This document shows, one piece after another, positions 1 through 8,555 of a DNA stretch of 64,000 bases. Source of the stretch: RH-AL1 sp965198715 (lineage in GTDB: Bacteria > Pseudomonadota > Alphaproteobacteria > Rhizobiales > Beijerinckiaceae). Under the pieces are notes generated by a model. It ran no database searches, was not told the DNA's origin, and saw only the letters and a list, made by a program, of their open reading frames with translations. The position numbers were made by a program, and so were the translations under genes. Where the stretch lies: positions 1,054,001 to 1,118,000 of the forward strand of contig CBDAPV010000001.1 of NCBI GenBank assembly GCA_965198715.1, read 5' to 3'. The number at the start of each line of letters is the position of its first letter. Position 1 is the stretch's first letter.

Positions 1-312
1 CGCGGCCGGCTGTCGGGAGGTCGCTAGCATATCAATCGATGCGTTTCGCCTTTTGAATCGAGGTTCGATTTAGGAGCGACAAAACTCGCAAGCTGCTGTT
101 CTTCGAACGCACGACCTTCAGGTTTCCCGCCTTGGCGCCGCTGTCCCTGCCGCTTAGCTGAGCCGTTACGCTGCTGATGCGGGTCGCTCTCTGTAATTTC
201 GCCTTGCGTACTATACTACCGCTGTGGAGCGACACAACTGACCCTTTCGAATGCGAGGAGTGGCGCGAAGCTGCCCGGGTGGCTTCCTGACCGGGATCGG
301 GAAGCTCGCTCG
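1..312. other. gene-free stretch next to integrase remnant
   Basis: No open frame here resembles a known protein. A 67-codon minus-strand frame at 32-235 has a basic, serine-rich composition and no convincing ribosome binding site. The stretch lies downstream (in the minus direction) of the integrase remnant and is probably the flank of a decayed mobile element. Confidence 0.4.
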
Positions 313-432
313 CTAAAGTTCAGTGCCTTCCGCCAGTGTCAGGGCGTCTTCGACGTCGACACCGAAATAGCGGACCGTGCTCTCGATCTTCGTATGCCCA
401 AGCAGGATCTGGACTGCGCGTAAATAGCCCAG
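313..432 (-). pseudogene. C-terminal remnant of a tyrosine recombinase/phage-type integrase
   Basis: The minus strand encodes about 39 residues ending in a normal TAG stop (313-315). They include RAVQILLGHTKIESTVRYF followed by GVDVEDAL and AEGTEL. This is the end of the catalytic domain of site-specific tyrosine recombinases: LLGH contains the conserved His of the L-GH motif, and the Tyr in TVRYF lies where the nucleophile is found. Upstream the frame runs into unrelated sequence and has no start, so the N-terminal 80% of the gene is gone. It probably marks a former integrated element. Family assignment is good; which element it came from cannot be told. Confidence 0.75.
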
Positions 433-1166
433 CAACCCGACCTCAGACGGATGCGGGAGGCGAGACCGGGGTCAAAAGCGTCCCAATTGAACTGAGACAC
501 TATTGTTATCGGCCTTACGCGCCGGCCTCGGCGAGGACGGCAATCCAGCCGCAGCGCGAGCCGCCCGACGGTCGTCGGCGAGCATCTGCAGGCCTTCGCA
601 AGGCGCGCCCGTCCGGGTAACGTCGCGAATAGAGGGATCAGCGCAACCCAACCTTAATCGGGCCGGCGCATGGTGGATGCGGAGGGTGCCGATGCGCAGC
701 GGCGGATTCGCGAGAAGCGGGAAGTTGACACCGCGCGGGACGTCCTCGATCGCCGACGACGCGCGCGCGACCTTTGCCGCCGAACGGGGACGTCAGCAAC
801 ACCCTTGCCTTGCGACATCTGCAATGGCAGTTGCGCCTTCGACCGATCTCAAGGCCGGCGTAAGGTCAGGACTTGGCAGCAGACCGATCTACAAGGAACA
901 AAACTCGCAGTGAGACCTCATTACGACACCTCATCCAAATCAGATACCAATATGGACGATCGTCTAATTCCTTCGCACCGTCGACGCCTCCGTATCGCGT
1001 AGCGTAAACGGCATGGCCCCGGGCTGACCGCCCGCGGTGTTTGGCGCTTGGACGCTGCCTTCGAACTATACCTCGCGACATAGATCGGAGATACTTAGTC
1101 CCGTCCGGACCTTTGGACGCGGTCAAGAATAACCTTTACTTAACGGCCTAAAATTTACATCTGTAA
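433..1166. other. non-coding stretch with a possible IS end
   Basis: No recognisable gene. At 468-500 the sequence running from GGGTCAAAAG to GAACTGAGACAC resembles the terminal inverted repeat of IS21-like elements, and it abuts the integrase remnant. No transposase frame follows it. The overlapping plus-strand frames at 503-913 and 670-1002 have arginine/alanine-rich shadow composition. The last 80 bases (about 1090-1166) are AT-richer than the surroundings. Confidence 0.35.
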
Positions 1167-1475
1167 TTAGCTCTTACGGGGGACAGACAATCGCATTCCT
1201 TCGAGGCTGAAATGCGCCGCCTCGAACCTATTTCGTCTCGCCGCGACGGCGCGATGCGCCGCGACGAGAGCGCCGGCCTCAAGCACGAGCGAATCCGACA
1301 GCAGGGCGCGACGGCCGGCCTCCGTGTCTTCGAGGGCCGTCGTCGCCCTCGCCTCGAACGCCGCCGACGCCTCGCCGCCGACGATCGTGGCCAGCTCCAA
1401 AAGGGCGGCGTCGATCCGCGCGAGCGCGGGGTCGGGTCGCTGCGGCCGCGACGCGAGCCAGTCTTCGAGGGACAC
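1167..1475 (-). CDS. hypothetical protein, 102 aa
   Basis: Not recognised as a named family. The protein starts MSLEDWLASRP from a GTG codon, with GGAG about seven bases upstream. It has a balanced composition with alternating acidic and hydrophobic residues and long predicted helices (for example LARIDAALLELATIVGG and RALLSDSLVLEAGALV), unlike the arginine-rich shadow frames around it. It ends MRLSVPRKS before a TAA. No signal peptide or membrane segment. It stands alone in a decayed region, so it may be a relic whose partners are lost, but the frame itself shows no damage. Confidence 0.45.
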   Translation of the reverse strand: MSLEDWLASRPQRPDPALARIDAALLELATIVGGEASAAFEARATTALEDTEAGRRALLSDSLVLEAGALVAAHRAVAARRNRFEAAHFSLEGMRLSVPRKS

Positions 1476-1633
1476 CGGAGCGGCTCCAGCCCCTAGCCTG
1501 CCGGCGAGCGCGTCCGACGCCGCAGACCCGGAAGCGCGGCCACCCGTAGGGCGCAGCCTCGTCAGTCCGAACTCGACCGCCGCGCGCGCGGCCCCGAGGT
1601 CCCGCGCCGCGCCGCCCGCGCCCGACCCCCGGC

Positions 1634-1828
1634 GTCGGCGCCGCCCACGCAGGCGAGAAAGAAGGACGCATCGCCTGCACCCGCGACGTCCTCCAGCTGT
1701 GCCGCTCCGACATCCCCGACCCCTGCGCGATCATGAAGTGCATGGCCGCGAAGCATGGCCAGCTGAGCCGCGCCTGCGCGGTCGTCTTCGATGCGGGCAT
1801 GCGAGAACGCCAGTGCGAAGCCCGCTGA
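1634..1828 (+). pseudogene. 5'-truncated copy of the cysteine-rich secreted protein at 3847-4092
   Basis: The plus frame reads VGAAHAGEKEGRIACTRDV, then VLQLCRSDIPD and CMAAKH, and stops at a TGA (1826-1828). It matches the minus-strand protein at 3847-4092 along nearly its whole mature region, and the DNA is clearly alike. Similarity starts abruptly at about 1634, in the last residues of the signal peptide, and there is no start codon or leader upstream. It differs by extra cysteines (PCAIMKC and RQCEAR). The two copies form an inverted repeat about 2 kb apart. Read as a duplication truncated by rearrangement. Confidence 0.7.
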
Positions 1829-2525
1829 CAGCCCCGGACAATCCCTCCAACCTCAACCTCAAGCCGACCACGGTTCCAGCGCACGGTCGTCATCCGTCGA
1901 CGGTACAGGCCGGCGACGCGGACGGTCGTTATCACCCGCTGACGCCTCCGCTCCCCGCCTCGCGCGCGCCGCGGGGAAGCGCCGTTGATCCGTTCCGCGA
2001 CCCGAAAAGACCTAAGACCATGCCCAGCCTCATCGCCACGGTCGCGGGCGGGCTCGATGTAATCCTTGAAGATCTCAGGATTGCACGCCATGCCCCACCA
2101 TGACCGACATTATCATATACTCCCAAATCGAAAATCTGGCTAGAGACCTGCCTTGCTTCCAAAGGCAATAAAAGCTAATATCTATCAGTAAGAAATTTCT
2201 ATGTACGCGTAATCGCAGCGGATATATACTCTTATAAAGAATTCTTGTCGTCTGTACGGAACACATTGGCTGAAGCGGGCGAAGGGAGTCCGCTCAATTG
2301 ACGTCAAAACCGTATTTCCTACAGTAGGTTAGGGCGCGTGTCTCGAGCTTTCGGATGCCCGAGTTGTTACCAGTTTTAATTAAACTTTTCGCATCGTGCG
2401 GCTCCAAGCTGCCGGTCTGCTCTGCGCCAAATCCGGTCGTTGCAGATCCGCAGCGCGCGTCTGGGAAGCAGACGTTTAACGTTTGCTCCTTTCAGGCAGG
2501 CTTCCTGCCGACGCAGACGCTGTCG
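1829..2525. other. gene-free stretch with an AT-rich island
   Basis: No supported gene. Bases about 2100-2260 are markedly AT-rich (repeated ATAT, TATAA and AATAAAA tracts) compared with the GC-rich surroundings, which suggests foreign or formerly regulatory DNA. A minus frame entering from 2091 (MACNPEIFKDYIEPARD) looks protein-like for about 20 residues and then turns into arginine-rich shadow sequence. Confidence 0.4.
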
Positions 2526-2687
2526 GGCGCGGCCTACGCTCCCGACCTCGACTTCGTGAAGGTGGCGGTCGGCTCGACCTTCGAGCTCGGCCCGCGCTGG
2601 TACGGCACGGTCACAGCTTTTGGCCTGAAGGGACAGGGCAACGTGGCGGCCGGCGGCGGCAACGTGGGGCTCGCCTATCGCTTTTAG
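2526..2687 (+). pseudogene. C-terminal fragment of an outer-membrane beta-barrel (autotransporter type)
   Basis: The last ~53 codons read as alternating beta-strand sequence (FVKVAVGSTFELG, WYGTVTAFGLKGQG, NVGLAYRF) and end in Phe before a TAG. A terminal aromatic on the last strand is the hallmark of barrels inserted by BamA. Upstream of about 2526 the frame is cysteine-rich and unlike a barrel, so the passenger and most of the barrel are missing. Autotransporter barrel is the best guess; another porin-like barrel is possible. Confidence 0.45.
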
Positions 2688-3120
2688 CAATCCTCGATTG
2701 TTCGGCCGAGCACCCAATCTTGCTCTTAAGGGTCGGCGTGCGTTTGGACGAGCCGGGTTGGACGCCTAAGAGGCCGATCACGCCGCAGCAAACATCCACG
2801 CTCTGCGCGACATCCGGCGGGCCACCAATGCGGTAAAATAGAAGTGCAGGACTACCGGAACGAAGTCCGAGTTGTCGGACGACGCCGCGCTCCGGTCGAA
2901 GGTGGCATCCACGAACGGCCAGGTCGGGGGGAATCTCGGCGACGCGCAAAAAGCCTACGCGTACCGCAGGAGCGCCCGACGCTTTTGCTCAGGCGGTTCT
3001 GGAGGTCGTTCAGTGAACATAGTGCAGGGCGTGCGGGTATAGGCGAAGGGTTGAGCCTACCGCTTGCCGTGGCAATGACGGGATCCTCGTCCCTCGCAAG
3101 GTACTCGCCGGTAAAGGGCC
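2688..3120. other. gene-free stretch
   Basis: Several short frames cross this stretch on both strands, but none has a ribosome binding site together with protein-like composition, and none is recognised. It separates the barrel fragment from the small hypothetical gene at 3121. Confidence 0.4.
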
Positions 3121-3405
3121 ATGAAGATGTATGAAACCGAGGTTCAGGACCTCCTGCGTCTTGAGACATCCGGCGACAAGATCATCGCCAACCTTGCAGC
3201 GCGCCTGCTCGACCTCGTTGACGAGCTTCGAGACGCTCACTTGTGTATCGAACTGGCCGCGGCACATCGGGAGGCTGACCAAAGCAAGCTCAAATCGGTG
3301 TGCGCGATCCTTGATCAGGTGAGATCCGAGCCTTTGAGCCCTTCTGCCGCTCTCGCTGAAATTGCTCGACTCGTCGAAGGTGGGGCGATCGAGTCACCGG
3401 CTTAG
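3121..3405 (+). CDS. hypothetical protein, 94 aa
   Basis: Not recognised. The frame begins MKMYETEVQDLLRLE and is mainly predicted alpha-helix (LAARLLDLVDELRDAH, then ALAEIARLVEGGAIE), with an even mixture of acidic, basic and aliphatic residues and a likely coiled-coil-like middle. An alternative start lies at codon 3 (ATG at 3127). There is no signal peptide or membrane segment. The neighbours are fragments, so context gives no function. Composition argues that it is a real, soluble small protein. Confidence 0.5.
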   Translation: MKMYETEVQDLLRLETSGDKIIANLAARLLDLVDELRDAHLCIELAAAHREADQSKLKSVCAILDQVRSEPLSPSAALAEIARLVEGGAIESPA

Positions 3406-3846
3406 AGTAGCCGCAGGCGAGTGCACAGCGCAGAGGCGCGCCGAGCGGAGGCTCGCTGGTTCAGCCCTCGACAAGCCCTCCGAAGCTCGCGTCCCGCAGC
3501 TCGCCGGCTGTCGTCGCGCCGCGGTAAGCGATTTCGGCCCGAAGGTCCGGCGCGACCCACGCGGCTCCTTCACCTTTCGCCCGGCAACCGAACGCCGTAG
3601 CGCAGCGATCCTGTCGAGCTTTTCAATCAGCATAACGGCTATCATCTCTCGCTGAAAGCGATGCCGGCCGCACCAGCCTAGCGCACCAGAGGCGATCAGC
3701 GACATAAACCCTAGCGAAAGCTTTTGAGCTTGTTGGCGAAATTATCTCGTATTGTAAGGCTGTCAGCGTGAGGCGGGCGTCGAGGTCGCGTGGTTCATTA
3801 GACGTGATCGGGTCTCTTGAATTTGGCCTGGGATCGTCGGGAGCCA
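3406..3846. other. gene-free stretch
   Basis: A 103-codon minus frame (3394-3705) starts MSLIASGALGWCGR, contains a plausible helix (MIAVMLIEKLDRIAALR) and then becomes arginine/serine-rich. I do not support it as a gene. Nothing else is recognised before the end of the cysteine-rich protein gene at 3847. Confidence 0.35.
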
Positions 3847-4092
3847 TCAGCGGCCCCCGGCCTGGCGCTCGCGCATCCCGGCATCGAAGACGACCGCACA
3901 GGCGTGGCTGAGCTGGTCGTGCTTGGCGGCCATGCACTTCGTGATCGCGCCCCGGTCGGGGATATCGGAGCGGCACAGCTGGAGGACGTCGCGGGTGCAG
4001 GCGATCCGTCCCTCCCTCTCGCCCGCATTGGCGGCGCCGACGACGAGCAGGAGCAGGGCGATGGACAGGGTCAGGGATCGTGTCGTGGGCAT
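3847..4092 (-). CDS. small secreted cysteine-rich repeat protein
   Basis: An 81-residue exported protein. The start is the ATG at 4092 because AAGGAGAG precedes it by five bases and a classical signal peptide follows (MPTTRSLTLSIALLLLVVG, then AANAG); the frame is open 29 codons further upstream but without such a site. The mature part has the spacing C-(7)-C-(12)-C-(11)-C with IACTRDVLQLC, ITKCMAAKHDQLS and HACAVVF. This resembles the short cysteine-rich repeat seen in many Rhizobiales periplasmic proteins. Function unknown. It is divergent from the TetR gene at 4235, and the shared 142-bp gap holds a small palindrome, so TetR control is plausible. A truncated second copy lies at 1634-1828. 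Confidence 0.7.
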   Translation of the reverse strand: MPTTRSLTLSIALLLLVVGAANAGEREGRIACTRDVLQLCRSDIPDRGAITKCMAAKHDQLSHACAVVFDAGMRERQAGGR

Positions 4093-4155
4093 GGTTCTCT
4101 CCTTGCGTGGACCTCGCGGAGGATTTCCGTGCCGGTCCAGCGACGACGCATAGAT

Positions 4156-4171
4156 TGCACTGGTAAGTGCA
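4156..4171. promoter_or_regulatory. candidate TetR operator palindrome
   Basis: TGCACT-GGTA-AGTGCA is a perfect 6-bp inverted repeat with a four-base spacer. It lies between the divergent cysteine-rich protein gene and the TetR gene, within an AT-rich patch suitable for overlapping promoters. TetR dimers commonly bind such sites in their own intergenic region. The assignment rests on position only. Confidence 0.4.
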
Positions 4172-4234
4172 TAAAACAAGCCTTACTAATGCAAGTTAGA
4201 TCGCGGCGATCACCGTCGTGGGCGCGGCGGAGAC

Positions 4235-4909
4235 ATGGCAGCCATGCGGGTGGAGAGGAAGGACGGCGGGATTTCCGTGGATGGCGCGGCAGCCGGGCGC
4301 AATCGAAGCGGCCCGTCGCGGATGGCCATCGTCGAGGCCGCCAAGCGGCTGTTCCTCGATGGCGGATACGCCAGCGTGAGCATGGACGATCTGGCCGCGG
4401 CCGCCGGCATCGCGCGCCGGACGCTCTACTATCAGTTCGAGAGCAAGGAGGAGATCTTCCGCGAGGTCCTCGCGGACGCCTCGGTGCGACTCGCCGACGT
4501 CTTTCCGCCCGGCATCGAGACCCGCGGCGATGTCGAGACGGTGCTCGGCCTCATCGCCGACGCGGTGCTCGCCTATCAGCGCGACACGGATTACGTCGCG
4601 CTGATGCGCATGGTCATCTCGGACGGGCGCCAGTTCCCCTGGCTTGTCGCCGAGTTCGAGCGCGTCACCGGCCCCCAGATGGAGCGGTTCTCCCGGTACT
4701 TGGCGCATCTCGCCGACCTGGAGGTGCTCGACTGTCGAGATCCGAACTTGGCGGCCCACCAATTTTCGGGACTGCTTAACGAGGCCCTCTTCTGGCCGCG
4801 GGTGATCGGTCGCGGCGAGAGGTTCGACGATGACAAGGTCAAGCGCGAGGCGGTGACGATGTTCCTGCTGCGCTACCGGAAGGTTCGGAGCTCGTCGGCT
4901 GCGCCCTGA
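4235..4909 (+). CDS. TetR/AcrR family transcriptional regulator
   Basis: A 224-residue repressor-type DNA-binding protein. The N-terminal helix-turn-helix covers residues about 30-76: AIVEAAKRLFLDGGYASVS is helix 1, then MDDLAAAAGIARRTLYYQF with the recognition helix and KEEIF, the usual TetR signature. The C-terminal ligand/dimer domain (about 90-210) contains PQMERFSRYLAHL and a conserved-looking FWPRVIG stretch, as in AefR-like regulators. The start at 4235 is supported by GGAG five bases upstream; an ATG three codons later is also possible. It is divergent from the small secreted cysteine-rich protein and probably controls itself and that gene. The ligand cannot be predicted. Confidence 0.85.
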   Translation: MAAMRVERKDGGISVDGAAAGRNRSGPSRMAIVEAAKRLFLDGGYASVSMDDLAAAAGIARRTLYYQFESKEEIFREVLADASVRLADVFPPGIETRGDVETVLGLIADAVLAYQRDTDYVALMRMVISDGRQFPWLVAEFERVTGPQMERFSRYLAHLADLEVLDCRDPNLAAHQFSGLLNEALFWPRVIGRGERFDDDKVKREAVTMFLLRYRKVRSSSAAP

Positions 4910-5059
4910 CGAAGAAAGGGGTCCGCGAGGTCGTGCGACCACTATCCGCGCTCACATGCATGTCCGCCGAGCAGGCTCCGTAAGAAGCCCGGAGCCTTCG
5001 TGCCGGCGCGGCCGGTGCGAAGCGATGATGCGGGACGCGTTGACCGCCGCGTGCGCGTC

Positions 5060-5430
5060 GATACGCAATCGCGGGATCGTTCTACGGGTGGATCGCGTTC
5101 AGTTCGCCGACGTGGACGGCTGCCCGCCGGGCGAAGTCCTCGTCCGAGAGCCCCTGCAGGAACTTCCCCGCGGCGAATCGCGGCGAAGCACGCCGTCATG
5201 TTCCTCTCTATGGACGGCAAGGCAGAACGGTGCGTTGCCCCTCCCGCTGTCGACCGTCCGGTAGGCTCCCGCCCATTCGTAGACGTCCTGTAGGATGTGC
5301 TAGTTGATTGCGCGGTAGGTCGCCGCATCCCTTGGGAGGGTCAGGATGCGATCGGCCGACATGATCCGCTCGAGGCCCTCCAGGTCCGCCGCGTTAGTAA
5401 TGCCTTCCTTGTTGATGAGCAACTTTGTGC
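5060..5430 (-). pseudogene. Fic-domain protein, inactivated
   Basis: The minus strand carries clear pieces of a Fic (AMP-transferase) domain in two frames. Reading from about 5420: INKEGITNAADLEGLERIM, then a TAG inside the segment preceding HILQDVYEWAGAYRTVDSG. After a frameshift comes FLQGLSDEDFARRAAVHVG followed by ELNAIHP and a TAG at 5082-5084. That last stop replaces the Phe of the catalytic HPFxxGN(G/D)GR motif, so the ATP-binding half is lost. Upstream of 5430 no start is found. Fic proteins are often toxins or effectors encoded on mobile DNA, which fits the surrounding decay. Confidence 0.75.
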
Positions 5431-5681
5431 CCTCTTAACAGTAGGAGTGCTGCGCAGGTGGCCTCATGCCACTGCAGCGGAGCGTCGACGTCTGCGATGA
5501 CGGAGAAGCTCCGAACTCTTCAGCGAGACGGCGGAGGCGCGCAGGCAGGGGCACGGCCGGCCGACGAAGAGGGCGCTGCATCGAAGCATCGGCTCGGCGC
5601 GAGAGGGTCGGCCAGGACGATACCGTAGGAGTCGATCGCGCTCGAGCCGAGCGGACGGCGTGGCAAAAAGCCCTTAGCGGC

Positions 5682-7088
5682 TTAGAACACGAGCGAGAGG
5701 GTGCTCGACAGCACGAACACGGCGCGCCCGATCGGCGAGGAGGTGGCGTGATCGCCGTAAGTCACGCCGTTGACGAGGAAGACGCCCCGGAAAAGCTTCG
5801 CCGAGTAGGACGCGCTGAGGTTGTTGATAATGTCGAAGGCCGGCAGGCCCTTCGCCGTGAACAGGGCTTGCGAGCGGGCGCTGAAGTCGGTTGCGGTGTA
5901 GACGACGCTCACGAAGTCGGACGGTCGGCTCGGCACGAGGCCAACGCCGTAGACGCGTCCCTCGACGTACCGGTGCGTCGCGTCGACGTTCGGATTGCCG
6001 TCGATGAAGCTGAAGCCGCCGTACACGCCGCGTGCCGGGAACTCGCCGCTCGTCTTGATCAGTTGCGTGTCGACGAGGGCAAAGGCGGCGTAGTCCGACG
6101 ACGTTCGTGGCGCCCCGAAGACGGGATAGGGGCTGGCGTTGTAGAACGCACCGGCCCGTATCCACAACGAGCGCTCGCCCGCGCTCGCCGGGCGCTTGTA
6201 TCCGAACTCGCCGACGAACAACGCGCGGGTGTTCGGCGTCTCGAACGCGAAGCCGGTTGGTTGGCGTTGTGCTCGGCCTGCGCGCCGGCCGGATCGACGC
6301 TGCGCTGAACGGCCGATTTCACGTAGAAGCGGTCCGGCCCCTGAACGCGAACCTGAGCTTCCGGGGCACTGACGGGGATGCGCGCCTCGCCGGTTTGGAA
6401 CGGGATCGAGGCCTTCGGACCGAGCGTGCCCGAGACGATGTTACCCCCGACGAAGGTGCCGAGGAACTCGACGGGCAGGGCGTTGTAGCCGATCTTGACC
6501 TCCAGCTTGTCGTTGAGGAAGCTTTGGAAGTACCAGAGCCTGATCAGGCTGGTTTCGCGCGGTCCCAGCGGTTTCCAGCTGGTCGCCACCGCGGCGCCGG
6601 CCGCCGTGACCTGCGCGTTCGGGATGCCGTACTGGGAGAGGTTGAGGCTGACGGAAAGCTGCGTCGTGCTGTTGAAGGTCGGGCGCTGTCCATTGTAGAC
6701 TTGCGGCCCGTGCCGCTCGTGCAGCGCGTCGGCGGCGATGGTGTAGGCGCCAAGGCCGAGGAAGCCGATGCCGTAGCGGGCGAGCGCGCCGCGAACGCCT
6801 CCGACGTCGGCGGCGACCGAGTCCATCGTGCTTGGACGCGGCACATCCCAGCCTTTCTCGCCCAATGTTTCGAAGACGTCGAACTTGGCCTTGTCGGGCG
6901 GCTCCGCGACGCCGACCACGGGCTTCGCCGCCTCGGCGAGGCGGGGCGCAACAAAAGTCTTGCTCGATGAGCCAAAAAGGCTAGCAAAGTGAGGGCGCGG
7001 GAACGATCGTGTCGGCGCTGCTCGTCGCCTGCTGCGCCCGCGCCCCGACCGGGATGCTGTTCACCCACGCAGTGCAGACCAGCACCAC
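5682..7088 (-). pseudogene. OprB-family carbohydrate porin, frameshifted
   Basis: Two long minus-strand frames together make an outer-membrane porin. Codons from about 6960 to 6254 give the N-terminal half (FDVFETLGEKGWDV, YGIGFLGLGAYTI, TQLSVSLNLSQYG, LIRLWYFQSFLNDKLEVKIGY). After a one-base slip near 6254 the other frame continues FAFETPNTRALFVGEFGYK and runs through strands such as GVYGGFSFIDGNP to the terminal LSSTLSLVF with a C-terminal Phe. A second slip near 6985 separates the likely signal peptide (frame from about 7088: VLVCTAWVNSIPVGARAQQ) from the body. Homologues diffuse or take up sugars across the outer membrane. Two independent frameshifts make loss of function more likely than a single sequencing error. 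Confidence 0.7.
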
Positions 7089-7485
7089 GGCGACACGTCG
7101 ACGTGCCGGAGGCGGAAATAGTAGATCACCACCTGATCGTCGCCCGCTGGCGGTGGGCCCTGGAGCGGGAACGCCTCGGGAATTCCGAAGGAACGTCGGC
7201 GCGATGCGAGCGGCTTGCCGAAGGAAGTCCAAGCGATCGTCGATGGCCGCCAGTATCGGTTCAGAGGGAAAGATCGAAAACGAGTGAAGCACCGGGAGGC
7301 TGTTCCATGAGGTAGTAAGGACGTTCTCCCGCCACGATGGCCCAGGCTATCCTGATGTCTTAAAGGCCCTTACTCGAACTTACACGAAGAGAATAACGAA
7401 TCATTCTGCCGGCAGATTAGATTGAATGTATTCTACAAGCAGAAAGCAGCCGGCTCGGAGGTTTCGGACGAGGCGGACGGCTTCA
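7089..7485. other. degraded stretch, unidentified remnants
   Basis: Minus-strand frames contain protein-like pieces that I cannot assign: RIAWAIVAGERPYYLMEQPP near 7350-7270, and, in other frames, IDDRLDFLRQAARIAPTFLR and then IPEAFPLQGPPPAGDD. They read like the end of one gene and a second gene broken by a frameshift near 7190. About 7370-7440 is AT-rich. No intact gene. Confidence 0.35.
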
Positions 7486-8427
7486 TCACGCCTTGCTCTT
7501 TGCTGTCGCCTTCGTCGTATGAGCTGCGAGCTTCGGCTCGGCTGTCTTCTTGCCGGCGATCGGCAACAGCATCTCGCGCTGTCGGTCGATCCTCTTGGGT
7601 GATCGCTTCGCTCGTCGTGACGGTTGGTGCCTCGGCTTGCTCGGGCGAGCCGGTGATGGAGCGTCGCAAGGCTCCATCAGGTCGAAGACCTTCTCGTCCC
7701 GGAACCGTGGCTCGGTGGTGCTGACCGCCCTCCCGCTCTGCTTGGCGCGGAGCATCGCCATAACCGCCTCCTCGTACCGGTCGGCGAACGTCGCCGGGTC
7801 GAAGTCGCCGGCCTTGCCGTCGAGGATGTGCTCGGCCAGCTTCAGCATGTCCTGGGGGACGGTGACGTCCGGGAGATCGTCGAAGTAGCTGGAGGCCTCG
7901 CGAACCTCGTAGGCATAGCGCAGCGTGGTGCCCATGAGCCCCTTGCCCCACGGCTGCAGCATGATCACGCGCTCCCGCTTCGCGAGCACTACGCGGCCGA
8001 GCGCGACCATGGCCTTGCCGCGCATGGCGTCCTGGATCACGGCGAAGGCATCCTGGCCGACCTTGTCGTTGGGCACGAGGTAGTACGGCGCGTCGAGGTA
8101 GCGCTCGTCGATCTGCGCGCGCGGCACGAAGCGGTCGTTGTCGATCGTATGCTGGCTCTCGATGGCGACGGCTTCGAGCGCGTCGTCCTCGACCAGCATG
8201 TAGTCGCCCTTGCCGACCTCGTAGCCGCGCGCCTTGTCCGCGGACTCGACCGGGTCGACCGTGTGCTCGTCGACGCTGAGATCGAGCGTGGCGAGTTCGC
8301 GACGGACGGTGAGGTCCGCGCCATAAGGGTGAGGCGCTGACCGAGTAAACGGACGCTCGTCACCGATCCTCAGACGGTCTTCCAGCAAAGTCGGGGCGCA
8401 ACCCGGACGATCAAGCGGATACGCCAT
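7486..8427 (-). CDS. ku: Ku-type NHEJ DNA-end-binding protein, N-terminally truncated
   Basis: Bacterial Ku homodimers encircle DNA ends and recruit the LigD ligase in non-homologous end joining. From residue about 55 onward the protein matches the Ku core: PVESADKARGYEVGKGDYML, AVAIESQHTIDNDRFVPR, YLVPNDKVGQDAFAVI, AMVALGRVVLAKRERVIML, LRYAYEVREASSYFDD. A lysine/arginine-rich tail with RQREMLLPIAGKK is typical of rhizobial Ku. The first ~50 residues do not resemble the usual start (the conserved tryptophan-containing first strand is missing), and I could not find it in other frames upstream. Around residues 248-265 a neighbouring frame fits Ku better (EALRRSITGSPEQAEAP), suggesting compensating indels. 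No ligD lies nearby. It may be a pseudogene. Confidence 0.65.
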   Translation of the reverse strand: MAYPLDRPGCAPTLLEDRLRIGDERPFTRSAPHPYGADLTVRRELATLDLSVDEHTVDPVESADKARGYEVGKGDYMLVEDDALEAVAIESQHTIDNDRFVPRAQIDERYLDAPYYLVPNDKVGQDAFAVIQDAMRGKAMVALGRVVLAKRERVIMLQPWGKGLMGTTLRYAYEVREASSYFDDLPDVTVPQDMLKLAEHILDGKAGDFDPATFADRYEEAVMAMLRAKQSGRAVSTTEPRFRDEKVFDLMEPCDAPSPARPSKPRHQPSRRAKRSPKRIDRQREMLLPIAGKKTAEPKLAAHTTKATAKSKA

Positions 8428-8555
8428 ATAGCGCGCGCAAATCCGCAGGAGCCGCGAATTCGACGACGGTCGTTCGAGGGGCCGTTTCGTCCGGCGACGG
8501 GCACGAACGTTGCCTCATCTGTTACGGCGACCTAAGTCTGTTACCCACCGACACC

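Noticed and set aside
79..909. 12-base match ACAAAACTCGCA at 79-90 and 898-909 as an element boundary
   Set aside because: A match this short is expected by chance in a window of this size, and the flanks do not align.
1279..2091. 270-codon minus-strand frame in the left region
   Set aside because: Runs antisense through the cysteine-rich gene fragment and out of frame with the 1167-1475 protein; arginine-rich throughout.
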